Source of the DNA: Malaciobacter halophilus
GTDB lineage: Bacteria; Campylobacterota; Campylobacteria; Campylobacterales; Arcobacteraceae
Length of the DNA: 39,044 bases
Assembly (NCBI RefSeq): GCF_002837275.1
Contig: NZ_NXIF01000016.1
Location: forward strand, 1 to 39,044
Reading direction: 5' to 3'
The translations under genes and the position numbers were made by a program. This document shows positions 1 through 8,815 of the stretch, in pieces; position 1 is the first letter of the stretch; each line of letters opens with the position of its first letter. The notes beneath the pieces are model-generated. The model made no database searches. It was given only the letters and a program-made list of their open reading frames with translations, and was not told the DNA's origin.

Positions 1-433
1 TTCTATGCAAAGAATTAATGCAACAAACTATTTTCTATTCTCAAAAGAGTCTTTAAAAAAATTGTATATAAACTTTGGAAGAATTTTTAGCTTAAAATAT
101 AAAAATAAAGTTGTTACTGCAATATTTATTATTGAAGACTCTAAAAATGTATACTATTTTCTTGGTGGAACATTAAAAGAGTTTTTACCCTTTGGTTTTA
201 ATTCTCTTCTTTTTAAATTAGTCTGTGATTATTACAAAGGGCATAAAAATCTTTTTTTTCTTGGTGGAGGGAAAGATGGACTTTATAAATTTAAAGAAGA
301 GTTTTCTAAGGATAAAAAAACATTTTACATAGGGAATAAAGTATTTGATAAAAATTTATATGATAAACTAACAAAAAGAACAAAAAGAACTAATAATCAA
401 TTCTTCCCAAAATACAGAGAAAAAACAATATAA
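1..433 (+). CDS. FemAB/GNAT-like acyltransferase, C-terminal part (cut by window edge)
   Basis: The first in-frame ATG is at base 5, but the frame is open to the left edge and no ribosome site can be seen, so this is most likely the C-terminal 140 or so residues of a longer protein. The sequence has the look of the FemAB/BioF2-like (Acetyltransf_6) branch of the GNAT fold: a strand reading YYFLGGTLKEF, then a helix, then FFLGGGKDGLYKFKEEF, a pattern typical of the second GNAT half of these proteins. Members transfer an acyl or aminoacyl group to sugars, lipids or peptidoglycan precursors in the cytoplasm. It ends 8 bases before a radical SAM gene, so it probably belongs to the same operon and could acylate an amino sugar made there. 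The family call rests on overall pattern only; the substrate is unknown. Confidence 0.55.
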   Translation, partial: SMQRINATNYFLFSKESLKKLYINFGRIFSLKYKNKVVTAIFIIEDSKNVYYFLGGTLKEFLPFGFNSLLFKLVCDYYKGHKNLFFLGGGKDGLYKFKEEFSKDKKTFYIGNKVFDKNLYDKLTKRTKRTNNQFFPKYREKTI

Positions 434-441
434 GGTAATTA

Positions 442-1488
442 ATGAGCTTTTTAGAATTTGATAAAATATTATACCATCCAGAGAATATTTTAGCAATAAA
501 AAATCAAACAAAAATTTTTCCCGTTCATGCAACAATAAGTTTAGGTAACTTTTGTAATCATAAATGTTTATGGTGTACAGCCTATGAGTATCAACTTGAT
601 AAAGCAAATTTACTAGATTTAGATAAAATTCTTACCTTTTTAAAAAAAGCAAAAGATAGAGGCTTAAAAGCAGTAACATATGTAGGGAATGGAGAACCAA
701 CAGCATATCCAAAGTTCAAAGAACTAATTACAGAAATTTCAAAATTAGGCATAGAGCAAGGAATGTTTACAAATGGTTACTTAATAAATAGATTTGAAGA
801 TGAGATTCTTAAATATTTTACTTGGATAAGAGTAAGTTTAGATGCAGGTACTACGGAAGTACACAATCATATGCATGATGTAAATAACCATTTTGAAAAA
901 ATCATTAAAAATACGAAAGAGTTAATAAAAAAAAGAGAAAACATCTCTCCTACTGTAGGAATACAATTTGCTACGCATCATGAAAATATTAAAGACTTAT
1001 ATGAAAGTGCAAGAATATCAAAAGAGATAAAAGCTGATTATTTTTCTATTAAGCCTGTTTTTAATAGAGGAAGTGTTGGAGAAAGAATAGAGAAAAACAA
1101 TATTACACATAATGACATTTCTCCTATTGCCAAAAGAATCAAAAAAGATCTTGAAAATGAAAGCTTTAAAGTTTTTTATAGAGAACATCAAGTTTTATCT
1201 CATGAACAAGAAAAAACTATTCTTAAATATAATAAATGTGTTGCAGGTTTTTTTAATATTAATATTTATGAAGATGATAGAATTATTTACTGTGGTCCAC
1301 ATAGAATAAGTGTAGGAAAAATCACAGATAATTTAGAAAAAATAGAATCAAATATACTTAAACTATCTAATAATCTTGATTTATCAAAATGTCCAGCAGG
1401 ATGTAGATATCATTCTCTTAATAATTTAGTAGAAACCATTTTAAATCCTTCAAGTGTTACTAAAGAACAACATATAAACTTTATTTAA
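442..1488 (+). CDS. Radical SAM enzyme with one auxiliary Fe-S cluster (first of three)
   Basis: The radical SAM cluster motif is Cys38, Cys42, Cys45 (CNHKCLWC), followed by a GNGEPT motif at residues 82-87 that matches the SAM-binding GGEP element. Four further cysteines near the C-terminus (266, 284, 317, 321) form a short SPASM/twitch-like motif likely to bind one auxiliary 4Fe-4S cluster. The protein is 348 residues and ends in QHINFI; two other radical SAM proteins in this operon share the same C-terminal pattern. The ATG at 442 has a TAAGG site 7 bases upstream. Enzymes of this architecture generate a 5'-deoxyadenosyl radical to oxidise, epimerise, rearrange or crosslink sugars, alcohols or peptides. 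No peptide precursor is visible, and sugar genes surround it, so a sugar or polyol substrate is inferred. The exact reaction cannot be told from sequence. Confidence 0.85.
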   Translation: MSFLEFDKILYHPENILAIKNQTKIFPVHATISLGNFCNHKCLWCTAYEYQLDKANLLDLDKILTFLKKAKDRGLKAVTYVGNGEPTAYPKFKELITEISKLGIEQGMFTNGYLINRFEDEILKYFTWIRVSLDAGTTEVHNHMHDVNNHFEKIIKNTKELIKKRENISPTVGIQFATHHENIKDLYESARISKEIKADYFSIKPVFNRGSVGERIEKNNITHNDISPIAKRIKKDLENESFKVFYREHQVLSHEQEKTILKYNKCVAGFFNINIYEDDRIIYCGPHRISVGKITDNLEKIESNILKLSNNLDLSKCPAGCRYHSLNNLVETILNPSSVTKEQHINFI

Positions 1489-1498
1489 GAAGAAAAAA

Positions 1499-2416
1499 AT
1501 GATAGAAAAAATGAATAATCTACTAAGTAAAGAAAATAGTAATTTAGTATCTTTACACGAAAATAATAATTATCCAATATATTTTATAATAGCTCAACCA
1601 AGAGGTGCATCAACACTTTTTCAACAACTAATTACTAGTAATTTACATATAGGATATATTAGTAATTTTCTTGCAAAATTTTACCAAGCGCCAGCATTTG
1701 GAATAGAATTAGAAAAAGATATTATAAATAAAGACTATAAAAGTAATTATATCTCATCATATGGAAATACTAAAGGCATAAATGAACCACATGAATGGGG
1801 ATGGTTTTGGAAAGAACAATTAAATCTAAAAGATAATGAACACTATTGTAAAAAACAAAACTTTGATAATTTAAAAACAAATTTGAATTTTATAGTTAAT
1901 ACAAAAAAACTTCCTTTAATTATTGATAATGTTTATGCTATGGCAAATATTTTAAAGTTTAAGGACAACTTTAAAAATATAAGAATAATTAATCTTACTA
2001 GAGACTTATATTTCATTTGTAACTCAATAATTAATGCTCGTATTAGTAGATATGATAATATAAACCATTTTTATGGGCATATTCCAAACAATATATCAGT
2101 AATACAGAAAATAAAAAATCCTATTGAACAAATTGTTTTTCAAGTTAAATCTATACAAGATGAAATTGATTTGATTACTACAGAGTTCAAAAATGCTCAA
2201 TTAACAATTGATTATGAAGAGATATATAATAACTCTTTTGAGGTTGTTCAAAAGTTTAAAGACTTTGTTAAAAATTCAGACTCTATTGAACTAAAAGAGA
2301 AAGAAAAACATTTACCAAAGTTAAATTATAGAAACAGCTCTAACTTAATTAATAATAAATACAAAGATGAACTAGACTACTTTTATAAAAAATATTTTGG
2401 AAAAAGAAATGATTAA
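1499..2416 (+). CDS. PAPS-dependent sulfotransferase family protein
   Basis: Two PAPS-binding elements are visible. QPRGASTL at residues 33-40 matches the 5'-phosphosulfate loop, although sulfotransferases usually carry a basic residue where Gly36/Ala37 lie. NLTRDLYFICNSIINAR at 165-181 matches the 3'-phosphate element, with Arg168 and Ser176 as the expected contacts. There is no signal peptide or membrane segment, so the enzyme acts in the cytoplasm on a small molecule, nucleotide sugar or lipid-linked intermediate. APS kinase and ATP sulfurylase lie just downstream and can supply PAPS, and no PAPS reductase gene is present; both facts support the call. Length (305 residues) is normal for the family. 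The ATG follows the radical SAM stop by 10 bases and has only a weak purine-rich site. The acceptor is unknown. Confidence 0.75.
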   Translation: MIEKMNNLLSKENSNLVSLHENNNYPIYFIIAQPRGASTLFQQLITSNLHIGYISNFLAKFYQAPAFGIELEKDIINKDYKSNYISSYGNTKGINEPHEWGWFWKEQLNLKDNEHYCKKQNFDNLKTNLNFIVNTKKLPLIIDNVYAMANILKFKDNFKNIRIINLTRDLYFICNSIINARISRYDNINHFYGHIPNNISVIQKIKNPIEQIVFQVKSIQDEIDLITTEFKNAQLTIDYEEIYNNSFEVVQKFKDFVKNSDSIELKEKEKHLPKLNYRNSSNLINNKYKDELDYFYKKYFGKRND

Positions 2417-3503
2417 ATATATTGATTTGGGTATATCTTCAAAGGAGTATGAAGAAGAAATCTCTCCTTTAATTAAAGATATTTTTTTAACTGGACAATT
2501 TATTAGTGACTCATATGTAAAAGAGTTTGAAGACAAGTTTAAAAATTACTGTAATACAAAATATGCAGTAGCATTAAATTCAGGTACAGATGCATTAATA
2601 TTTGCACTAATGAGCTTAGGAATAGGACAAGATGATGAAGTAATCACAGTATCAAATAGTTTTATTGCAACAGCAAATGCAATCTCTTACTTAAAAGCAA
2701 AACCAATCTTTGCAGATATTAATGATAATTTATTAATTGATTATAAGAAAATTGAAGAACTTATTACACCTAAAACAAAAGCTATACTTCCTGTTCATTT
2801 AATGGGTGCAGTTTGTGATATGGATGAAATTAACAAAATTGCAAAAAAACATAAGCTTTTTGTAATTGAAGATGCAGCTCAAAGTATTGGCTCAACATAT
2901 AAAAAGATGAAAACTGGTTCTTTGTCAGATATAGCTTGTTTCTCTTTACACCCATTAAAAAATCTATCTGGTATTACAGATGGAGGAATTGTAACAACAA
3001 ATAATAAACAACTTGCATCTTATATTAAAAAGATAAGGAACCATGGATTAAAAAATAGAGACTTTCAAGAATTTATAGGAAGAGTATCTAGATTAAATAG
3101 TATAAATGCTGCTATTTTAAACCATAGGTTTGATAAATTAGAAAATATCATAAAAAATAGAATTGAACGTGCAAAATTATATAATGATTTACTTAGTAAT
3201 GTTCAAGAAATTAAAACTATTAAAATGAAAAGCTATATTAAACACACTTACCATACTTATATAATAAAAGCTGAAAAAAGAGAAAAACTACAAGAATATT
3301 TACAAAACAAAGGAATTGAAACAAAGATACATTATCCTATTTCAATACATAATCAAAAACCTTTTTCTCATATAAATAATCAACACCTTATTAATACAAA
3401 AAAATTTGAAAAAAATATATTAACACTACCAATTGCAAATATTACTTTTGATGAAATAAGATATGTTTGTAAATGTATAAATGAGTTTTATAAAGGATTA
3501 TAG
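2409..3503 (+). CDS. DegT/DnrJ/EryC1/StrS-family PLP aminotransferase
   Basis: This is a type I fold PLP enzyme of the sugar aminotransferase family. Visible marks are the N-terminal LNSGTDALIFAL segment that binds the PLP phosphate, the VIEDAAQSIGS segment with the Asp that holds the pyridine nitrogen, and FSLHPLKNLSGITDGG with the PLP lysine in HPLK. Length (about 364 residues) is normal. Such enzymes convert a keto nucleotide sugar to an amino sugar using Glu or Gln. A TTG at 2397 would add four residues, but the ATG at 2409, with a GGA-rich site 8 bases upstream, fits the family N-terminus (IKYIDLG) better. The start overlaps the sulfotransferase stop by 8 bases, suggesting translational coupling. 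Which keto sugar it uses is not clear. Confidence 0.88.
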   Translation: MIKYIDLGISSKEYEEEISPLIKDIFLTGQFISDSYVKEFEDKFKNYCNTKYAVALNSGTDALIFALMSLGIGQDDEVITVSNSFIATANAISYLKAKPIFADINDNLLIDYKKIEELITPKTKAILPVHLMGAVCDMDEINKIAKKHKLFVIEDAAQSIGSTYKKMKTGSLSDIACFSLHPLKNLSGITDGGIVTTNNKQLASYIKKIRNHGLKNRDFQEFIGRVSRLNSINAAILNHRFDKLENIIKNRIERAKLYNDLLSNVQEIKTIKMKSYIKHTYHTYIIKAEKREKLQEYLQNKGIETKIHYPISIHNQKPFSHINNQHLINTKKFEKNILTLPIANITFDEIRYVCKCINEFYKGL

Positions 3504-3994
3504 TGGTTATATGGTTATTAGGAATAAGTGGTTCAGGTAAAAGTACTTTAGGAAAAGAGTTAAAAAATTATTTTGATAATAATAATATAAATAGCTATAT
3601 AATTGATGGAGATATTATTAGAAACTTTTATGAAAATGATTTAGGATATACAAAAGAAGATAGAGAAGCAAATATTAAAAGAATTTTACTAAGTGCTTAT
3701 ATTTTAGAACAAAATAATATTATCCCAATTGTATGTAATATTTCACCTTTTGAACAATTAAGGGATTTTGCTAGAAGAAAGTTTGATAACTATTTTGAAA
3801 TATATTTAAAAAGGGATATTAATAATATAAAAAATAAAAAAACAGTTTACAAAGATAAAAATGTTGTAGGTGTAGATATTAAGTTTGAAGAGCCAAAAAA
3901 TAGTAATCTTATAATTGATACAAATAAGTTGACTAAAGAAGAGAGTCTTAATCATATACTAAAATATTTAAAGTTAAAGCAATGCTTGAACTAG
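3503..3994 (+). CDS. cysC: Adenylylsulfate (APS) kinase
   Basis: It phosphorylates APS at the 3' position with ATP to give PAPS, the sulfuryl donor for sulfotransferases. The Walker A loop GISGSGKST is at residues 7-15. The next conserved block, DGDIIRNFYENDLGYTKEDR followed by EANIKR, matches the APS-kinase substrate site almost position for position. The usual FTGID stretch near the C-terminus is changed to VVGVD. At 163 residues it is slightly short for a stand-alone enzyme. It starts with GTG, whose first base is the last base of the DegT stop codon, so it is probably coupled to that gene. With sat two genes downstream it forms a two-step PAPS module. No cysH or cysIJ-like gene is in the window, which argues for sulfation rather than sulfate assimilation. 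Confidence 0.9.
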   Translation: MVIWLLGISGSGKSTLGKELKNYFDNNNINSYIIDGDIIRNFYENDLGYTKEDREANIKRILLSAYILEQNNIIPIVCNISPFEQLRDFARRKFDNYFEIYLKRDINNIKNKKTVYKDKNVVGVDIKFEEPKNSNLIIDTNKLTKEESLNHILKYLKLKQCLN

Positions 3995-4698
3995 ATATAT
4001 TATTTGTGATTGTATTCACTTCTATTATTCAATCTTTATTTGGAGTTGGTGTCTTACTATTTGGTACTCCAATGATGTTACTTTTAAATTATGATTTTAT
4101 TGAATCACTATTAATACTACTTCCTGTTTCTGCTACAATAAATTTAATGCAAGTATTAAAAGATTCAGAATATATAAACAAAAAAATATATAAATCAATT
4201 CTTATATATACTATTCCTTTTATAGTAATAACACTTTTTCTAATTGAAAAAAGCTCTATAAATTTAAACATAATTATTGGTTTATTTTTAATACTATTAG
4301 CTATAAAAGAGAATATATCTTGGATTAAAAATTTTATGAATAGCTTTTTATCTTACAATAGGCTGTATTATATAACCATGGGTATAATTCATGGTTTAAC
4401 TAACTTAGGTGGTTCTTTATTATCAGCAAAAATCTTTTATGAAAAAGATTCTAAAAATGAGAAAAGAGTAACAATAGCAATATCTTATCTTACATTTGCA
4501 TTATTTCAAATTGGAACAATTTTTTTAACAAGTAGTTACGAAAAATTTAGTTACTATTATATATATTACGCTATTATTGGTTTTTTTATATATTTTATTG
4601 TAAATAAACTATTATATAAAAGATTAAATGAAATTAAATATCATAATTTATTTAAAATACTATTATTAGTTTCAGGTATTTTATTAATCTTAAAATAA
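3982..4698 (+). CDS. TauE/SafE-family membrane permease
   Basis: A hydrophobic protein of 238 residues with about seven or eight membrane spans. It has the TauE/SafE pattern: an N-terminal span ending in QSLFGVGVLLFGTPMMLLL and a matching second-half motif HGLTNLGGSLLSAKIF, the two Gly-rich repeats of the family. Members move sulfur-containing anions such as sulfite, sulfoacetate or sulfate across the inner membrane, though many are uncharacterised. The gene overlaps cysC by 13 bases and sits between cysC and sat, so it is likely to import sulfate for PAPS synthesis or to export a sulfur anion produced by the pathway. Direction and substrate are inference from position only. Confidence 0.8.
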   Translation: MLELDILFVIVFTSIIQSLFGVGVLLFGTPMMLLLNYDFIESLLILLPVSATINLMQVLKDSEYINKKIYKSILIYTIPFIVITLFLIEKSSINLNIIIGLFLILLAIKENISWIKNFMNSFLSYNRLYYITMGIIHGLTNLGGSLLSAKIFYEKDSKNEKRVTIAISYLTFALFQIGTIFLTSSYEKFSYYYIYYAIIGFFIYFIVNKLLYKRLNEIKYHNLFKILLLVSGILLILK

Positions 4699-4710
4699 AA
4701 TGGAGTTTTA

Positions 4711-5763
4711 ATGACATATGAAGTTAATGAAGAAACACTTCAAGATATAATTAATATAGAAACAAAACTTTTTTATCCATTAACTGGTTTTATGGATAGC
4801 AAAGATTATAATAGCGTTATTAATGAAATGCAACTTTCTACAAAAGAAGTATGGACTATACCTATAACACTAGATGTTAATAAAGAAACTTTTACTAATG
4901 CAATAAACAAAGAAGTTTTAACACTTACTTTTAAAAACAAACCTATTGCAACTTTATTTATTGAAGACCTATTTAAAATAAAAGAGCAAGATATTAAAAA
5001 AATTTTCCAAACTGATGATATAAACCACCCAGGAGTAAAAAAAGAAAAAAGCAGATTTCCTTTTAGAATTGGTGGAAAAATAGAAGTTATTGATAAAGAA
5101 ATTTTAAAAAACTCACTAATGCCTAAAGATACAAAAAAACTTTTTAAACAAAAAGGTTGGAATACAATAGTTGGTTTTCAAACTAGAAATGTTATTCACA
5201 AAGCTCATGAATATTTACAAAGAGTTGGTTTAGAGTTTTGTGATGCATTATTTATAAATCCATTAGTTGGATGGAAAAAAAGTGGAGATTTTAGTGAACA
5301 AGCCGTAGAAAAAGGCTATAAAAAAATGATTGAAATATATTATGAAAATCTTAATGTACACTTTCAAACATTAAAAACACAAATGAGATATGCAGGTCCC
5401 AAAGAAGCAATCTTTCATGCTATAATTCGAAGAAACTTAGGATGTACTCACTTTATAATAGGAAGAGATCATGCTGGTGTGGGAAATTATTATGGAAAAT
5501 ATGAAGCACACTCTTTAGCAAGAAAAATTCTTAAAACAAACTCTTTAGGAATTGAGTTACTACTACTAAAAGAACCTTACTATTGTAACATCTGCAAACA
5601 AATGGTAAGTGAAAATTGTTGTGCACATAAAGATATAATTAGAATTAGTGGTACAAAAATAAGAAAAAAATTTTTAAATAATGAAACTCCTTCTTCAATA
5701 TTTATGAGAGAAGAAGTATCAAAAGAGATTTTAAATCTTAAAGAGGAGATGTTTATAAAATGA
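4711..5763 (+). CDS. sat: Sulfate adenylyltransferase (ATP sulfurylase, homo-oligomeric type)
   Basis: It makes APS and pyrophosphate from ATP and sulfate, the first step of sulfate activation. The active-site motifs are all visible: QTRNVIHKAHE at 157-167 (canonical QTRNPxHxAHE), GRDHAGVGNYY at 251-261, and RISGTKIR at 311-318. A Cys292/Cys295/Cys303-304/His306 group matches the zinc site of bacterial single-chain ATP sulfurylases. Length is 350 residues, slightly shorter than many family members (about 380-390), with the shortening mainly at the N-terminus. It is the Sat type and not the CysDN type. TGGAG precedes the ATG. The stop overlaps the start of the pyruvate-kinase-like gene (ATGA). 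In this operon its product feeds cysC and then the sulfotransferase. Confidence 0.95.
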   Translation: MTYEVNEETLQDIINIETKLFYPLTGFMDSKDYNSVINEMQLSTKEVWTIPITLDVNKETFTNAINKEVLTLTFKNKPIATLFIEDLFKIKEQDIKKIFQTDDINHPGVKKEKSRFPFRIGGKIEVIDKEILKNSLMPKDTKKLFKQKGWNTIVGFQTRNVIHKAHEYLQRVGLEFCDALFINPLVGWKKSGDFSEQAVEKGYKKMIEIYYENLNVHFQTLKTQMRYAGPKEAIFHAIIRRNLGCTHFIIGRDHAGVGNYYGKYEAHSLARKILKTNSLGIELLLLKEPYYCNICKQMVSENCCAHKDIIRISGTKIRKKFLNNETPSSIFMREEVSKEILNLKEEMFIK

Positions 5764-6719
5764 AAAAAATAATTGCAACAGTAGGTCCATCACTTCTATA
5801 TAAAACACCTATAAATAAAATACACAATCAAAGTTATATATATAGAATAAATGGTGCTCATGGAACAATTCAAGAGATAGAATCACATATTAAAGAAATT
5901 AGAAAACAACAAAGTGATGCTAAGATATTAATGGATCTACCAGGTAATAAAATTAGAACAACAAATGTTGAGGATTATATAAAAATTGAAGAAGGAGAAA
6001 ACTTTACTCTTAACTTTAATCAATTAAACTATTCTACTTTTTTTAAACATATAAAAGTAGGTGATATTATATGGGCAAATGATTCAATCTTTAAGTTTAA
6101 ATTATTGAAAAAAGATTTAGAAAAAGCTCAATTTACATTTCTATCGTACTCAACAGGAAAGCTTCAAAACAATAAAGGTATGCATGTAAGAGGTATTCAT
6201 GAAGAGATTCCTTTTTTATTTGAAAAAGATAAGAAACTTATTAATCTTGCAAATAAATACCATTTAGACTATATAGGATTATCTTTTGTAAGAAACAAAA
6301 AAGATATACAACTTGCAAAAGAACTAATTGAAAACTCAACTATTATCTCAAAAGTAGAAACATTAAGTGCTGTAAATAACTTAGATGAAATATTAGAAGA
6401 AGTTGAGCACATATTAATTGATAGAGGTGATTTATCAACAGAAGTAGGTTTAAATAATATCCCAACTTATCAAAAATTTATTATTGATAAAGCAACTTTT
6501 TATAATAAAAAAGTATTTTTAGCAACACAATTTCTTAAAACTATGGAGATAAACCCTATTCCAACTATTGCAGAAACAATTGATTTATATAATAGTTTAA
6601 AAAGTGGTATTTATGGACTACAATTATCAGAAGAAACAGCAATAGGAAACTATCCAGAGCTATGTCTTGATGTAATTAACAAACAAATTAAAAATATTAA
6701 AGAAGAGTATATAAGGTAA
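5760..6719 (+). CDS. Truncated pyruvate-kinase-like protein (A and B domains only)
   Basis: The sequence follows pyruvate kinase from end to end of the catalytic barrel: KIIATVGPS at the start, RING at 29-32 (the RxNFSHG loop), DLPGNKIRT at 59-67, SKVET at 197-201 with the catalytic Lys198 and metal ligand Glu200, RGD at 222-224 with metal ligand Asp224, ATQFLKTM at 255-262 and LSEETAIGNYP at 289-299. It stops at 319 residues; normal enzymes have about 470, so the C-terminal regulatory domain is missing. Monovalent-cation ligands are changed (Ser to Ala33, Thr to Leu60) and Lys64 replaces the usual Glu, as in K+-independent enzymes. The catalytic residues remain, so it may still transfer phosphate between PEP or a similar compound and a nucleotide. 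It overlaps sat by 4 bases. It is unlikely to be the housekeeping enzyme. Confidence 0.8.
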   Translation: MKKIIATVGPSLLYKTPINKIHNQSYIYRINGAHGTIQEIESHIKEIRKQQSDAKILMDLPGNKIRTTNVEDYIKIEEGENFTLNFNQLNYSTFFKHIKVGDIIWANDSIFKFKLLKKDLEKAQFTFLSYSTGKLQNNKGMHVRGIHEEIPFLFEKDKKLINLANKYHLDYIGLSFVRNKKDIQLAKELIENSTIISKVETLSAVNNLDEILEEVEHILIDRGDLSTEVGLNNIPTYQKFIIDKATFYNKKVFLATQFLKTMEINPIPTIAETIDLYNSLKSGIYGLQLSEETAIGNYPELCLDVINKQIKNIKEEYIR

Positions 6720-6723
6720 AGTA

Positions 6724-7815
6724 ATGGCAGATACATATTCAATAGATAGTCATAAATTAAATTTTCATCCTCTAAGAGTTGCTAGTTGGCTAAAAGCAGA
6801 TAATAATTGGGAAAAACAAAAAAAAATTTATCCTTTATATGTTGAAATTTCTCCAGTAGGAGCATGTAATCATAGATGTACTTTTTGTGCAGTGGATTAT
6901 ATTGGTTATAAAAATATAAGATGGGAAACACCGTTACTAAAAGAAAGAATCTCTGAGATGTCTAAGCTTGGTATTAAAAGTATAATGTTTGCAGGAGAAG
7001 GAGAACCCTTACTTCATAAAGACTTAGATTCAATTATACAGCATTGCAATAATGTAAATATTGATTCATCAATTACAACAAATTTTGTTTTATTTGATAA
7101 ACAAGATGCTCATATGATTTTAAAAAACGCTTCTTGGATAAAAATAAGTATAAATGCAGGAAGTGCAAAAACATATTCAAAAGTTCACAGAACAAAAGAG
7201 AAAGATTTTGAAAAAGTACTTAATAATATGAAAAATGCTGTTCAAATAAGAGACAAAAACAATTACAAATGTACTTTAGGTGCACAAATGTTACTTCTTC
7301 CTGAAAATAAAGACGAAGTATTTGAGTTTGCAAAAACTGTAAAAGAGATAGGTTTGGACTATTTAGTAATAAAACCTTACTCTCAACATTTGTTTAGTGA
7401 AACTAAAATTTATAGTGATATAAATTATGAACCAATGTTAGATTTAGAAAAAAAGCTAGAAAAATTAAATAATGAAAATTTTAGTATAGTATTTAGAAGT
7501 AATACTATGAAAAAACTAAATAGCAGCCATGACTATAAAAAATGTTACTCAACACCATACTTTTGGGCTCATATGATGGCAGATGGGGATGTTTATGGTT
7601 GTAGTGCATACTTACAACAAGAGCATTTTTGTTATGGTAACGCTCAAGAAAATAGCTTCCAAGATATTTGGGAAGGTGAAAAAAGAAGAAAAAGTATAGA
7701 GTTTGTAAGAAATGAGCTTGATATAAAAGATTGTAGAGTAAATTGCAGAATGGATGAAGTAAATAGATATTTATGGCGATTAAAAAATCCAAATGCACAT
7801 GATAATTTTATTTAA
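6724..7815 (+). CDS. Radical SAM enzyme with SPASM-like C-terminus (second of three)
   Basis: Cys48, Cys52 and Cys55 form the radical SAM motif CNHRCTFC, and GEGEP at 91-95 is the SAM-binding element. The C-terminal cysteines 274, 293, 337 and 341 give the spacing C-x18-C-...-C-x3-C expected for one auxiliary cluster, with an extra Cys303. The protein ends in AHDNFI. It is 363 residues, and AAGG lies upstream of the ATG. Radical SAM proteins with this tail oxidise or modify alcohols, sugars or peptides; the neighbours point to a sugar pathway. It is a clear relative of the two other radical SAM proteins in the operon, but divergent enough to do a different step. Confidence 0.87.
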   Translation: MADTYSIDSHKLNFHPLRVASWLKADNNWEKQKKIYPLYVEISPVGACNHRCTFCAVDYIGYKNIRWETPLLKERISEMSKLGIKSIMFAGEGEPLLHKDLDSIIQHCNNVNIDSSITTNFVLFDKQDAHMILKNASWIKISINAGSAKTYSKVHRTKEKDFEKVLNNMKNAVQIRDKNNYKCTLGAQMLLLPENKDEVFEFAKTVKEIGLDYLVIKPYSQHLFSETKIYSDINYEPMLDLEKKLEKLNNENFSIVFRSNTMKKLNSSHDYKKCYSTPYFWAHMMADGDVYGCSAYLQQEHFCYGNAQENSFQDIWEGEKRRKSIEFVRNELDIKDCRVNCRMDEVNRYLWRLKNPNAHDNFI

Positions 7816-7827
7816 AAGGTACATAAT

Positions 7828-8814
7828 ATGAAAGCAGTAGTTACAGGAGGAGCAGGTTTTATTGGCTCTCATATGGTTGATTTATTAATAGAGCAAAACT
7901 TTGAGGTTATAGTTATAGATAATCTGTCAAATGGACGATTAGAAAATATTGAACACCATAAAAATAAAATCAAATTTGTTCAAGCAGATATTGGTGATTA
8001 TGAAAATAAACTTGAAAAATATTTTGAAGATGTTGAGTATGTTTTTCACTTTGCTGCTTTAGCAGATATTGTTCCATCTATTAATGACCCTTTGAAATAT
8101 CATAAAGCAAATGTTGATGGAACTATAAATATTTTACAAGCTGCTAAAACCTCAACAAAACTTAAAAAGTTTGTTTATGCAGCTTCTAGTTCATGTTATG
8201 GAATCCCCAAAACATATCCAACAAGTGAAGATACTAAAATAGCACCTGAATATCCATATGCCCATACAAAAAGAGTAGCAGAAGAGTATGTTCTTCATTG
8301 GGGGCAAGTATATAATATGCCTGTAGTTTCAATGAGATTTTTCAATGTTTATGGTCCAAGACATAGAACAAGTGGAACTTATGGAGCAGTATTTGGAGTA
8401 TTTTTAGCTCAACTTTTAAATAATAAACCTCTAACTATTGTAGGAGATGGTAAGCAAACTAGAGATTTTACTTTTGTAACTGATGTCGTAGATGCTTGCT
8501 TAAGTGCGGCAAAATCAGAATACACAAATGAGATTTTTAATGTAGGTAGTGATAACACTTATAGTGTAAATTATTTAGTTGAACTATTAGGTGGAGAAAA
8601 AACTTATATACCAAAACGTCCAGGAGAACCTGATTGTACATATGCAGATATTAGTAAAATCAAACGCCTTCTAAACTGGTCTCCAAAAGTTACTTTTGAA
8701 GAAGGGGTAAAAATAATGCTTGAAAATATTGAGCAATGGGCAAAAGCTCCTGTTTGGGATAAAGATTCTATTAATGAAGCAACAAAAGACTGGTTTGAGT
8801 ATTTAGGTAAATAA
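7828..8814 (+). CDS. NAD-dependent nucleotide-sugar epimerase/dehydratase (extended SDR)
   Basis: An extended short-chain dehydrogenase/reductase of 328 residues. The NAD-binding loop is GGAGFIGS (7-14), the catalytic triad elements are the Ser run at 120-122, Tyr144 and Lys148 (YAHTK), and the nucleotide-sugar part includes MRFFNVYGPRH and the VVGDGKQTRDFTFV-like stretch usual in UDP-hexose 4-epimerases and related enzymes. The closest general match is the WbpP/GalE-like or dTDP-glucose dehydratase-like branch. It probably interconverts the C4 configuration of a UDP-hexose or makes a 4-keto intermediate. The ATG has AAAGG upstream, 12 bases after the radical SAM gene. Exact substrate is not determined. 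Confidence 0.9.
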   Translation: MKAVVTGGAGFIGSHMVDLLIEQNFEVIVIDNLSNGRLENIEHHKNKIKFVQADIGDYENKLEKYFEDVEYVFHFAALADIVPSINDPLKYHKANVDGTINILQAAKTSTKLKKFVYAASSSCYGIPKTYPTSEDTKIAPEYPYAHTKRVAEEYVLHWGQVYNMPVVSMRFFNVYGPRHRTSGTYGAVFGVFLAQLLNNKPLTIVGDGKQTRDFTFVTDVVDACLSAAKSEYTNEIFNVGSDNTYSVNYLVELLGGEKTYIPKRPGEPDCTYADISKIKRLLNWSPKVTFEEGVKIMLENIEQWAKAPVWDKDSINEATKDWFEYLGK

Positions 8815-8815
8815 T

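Noticed and set aside
368-607. Minus-strand open frame at the left end
   Set aside because: It covers the junction of two good + strand genes and has no start context or family likeness.
3503-5763. Assimilatory sulfate reduction locus
   Set aside because: Sat and CysC are present but no PAPS reductase or sulfite reductase gene accompanies them, while a sulfotransferase does.
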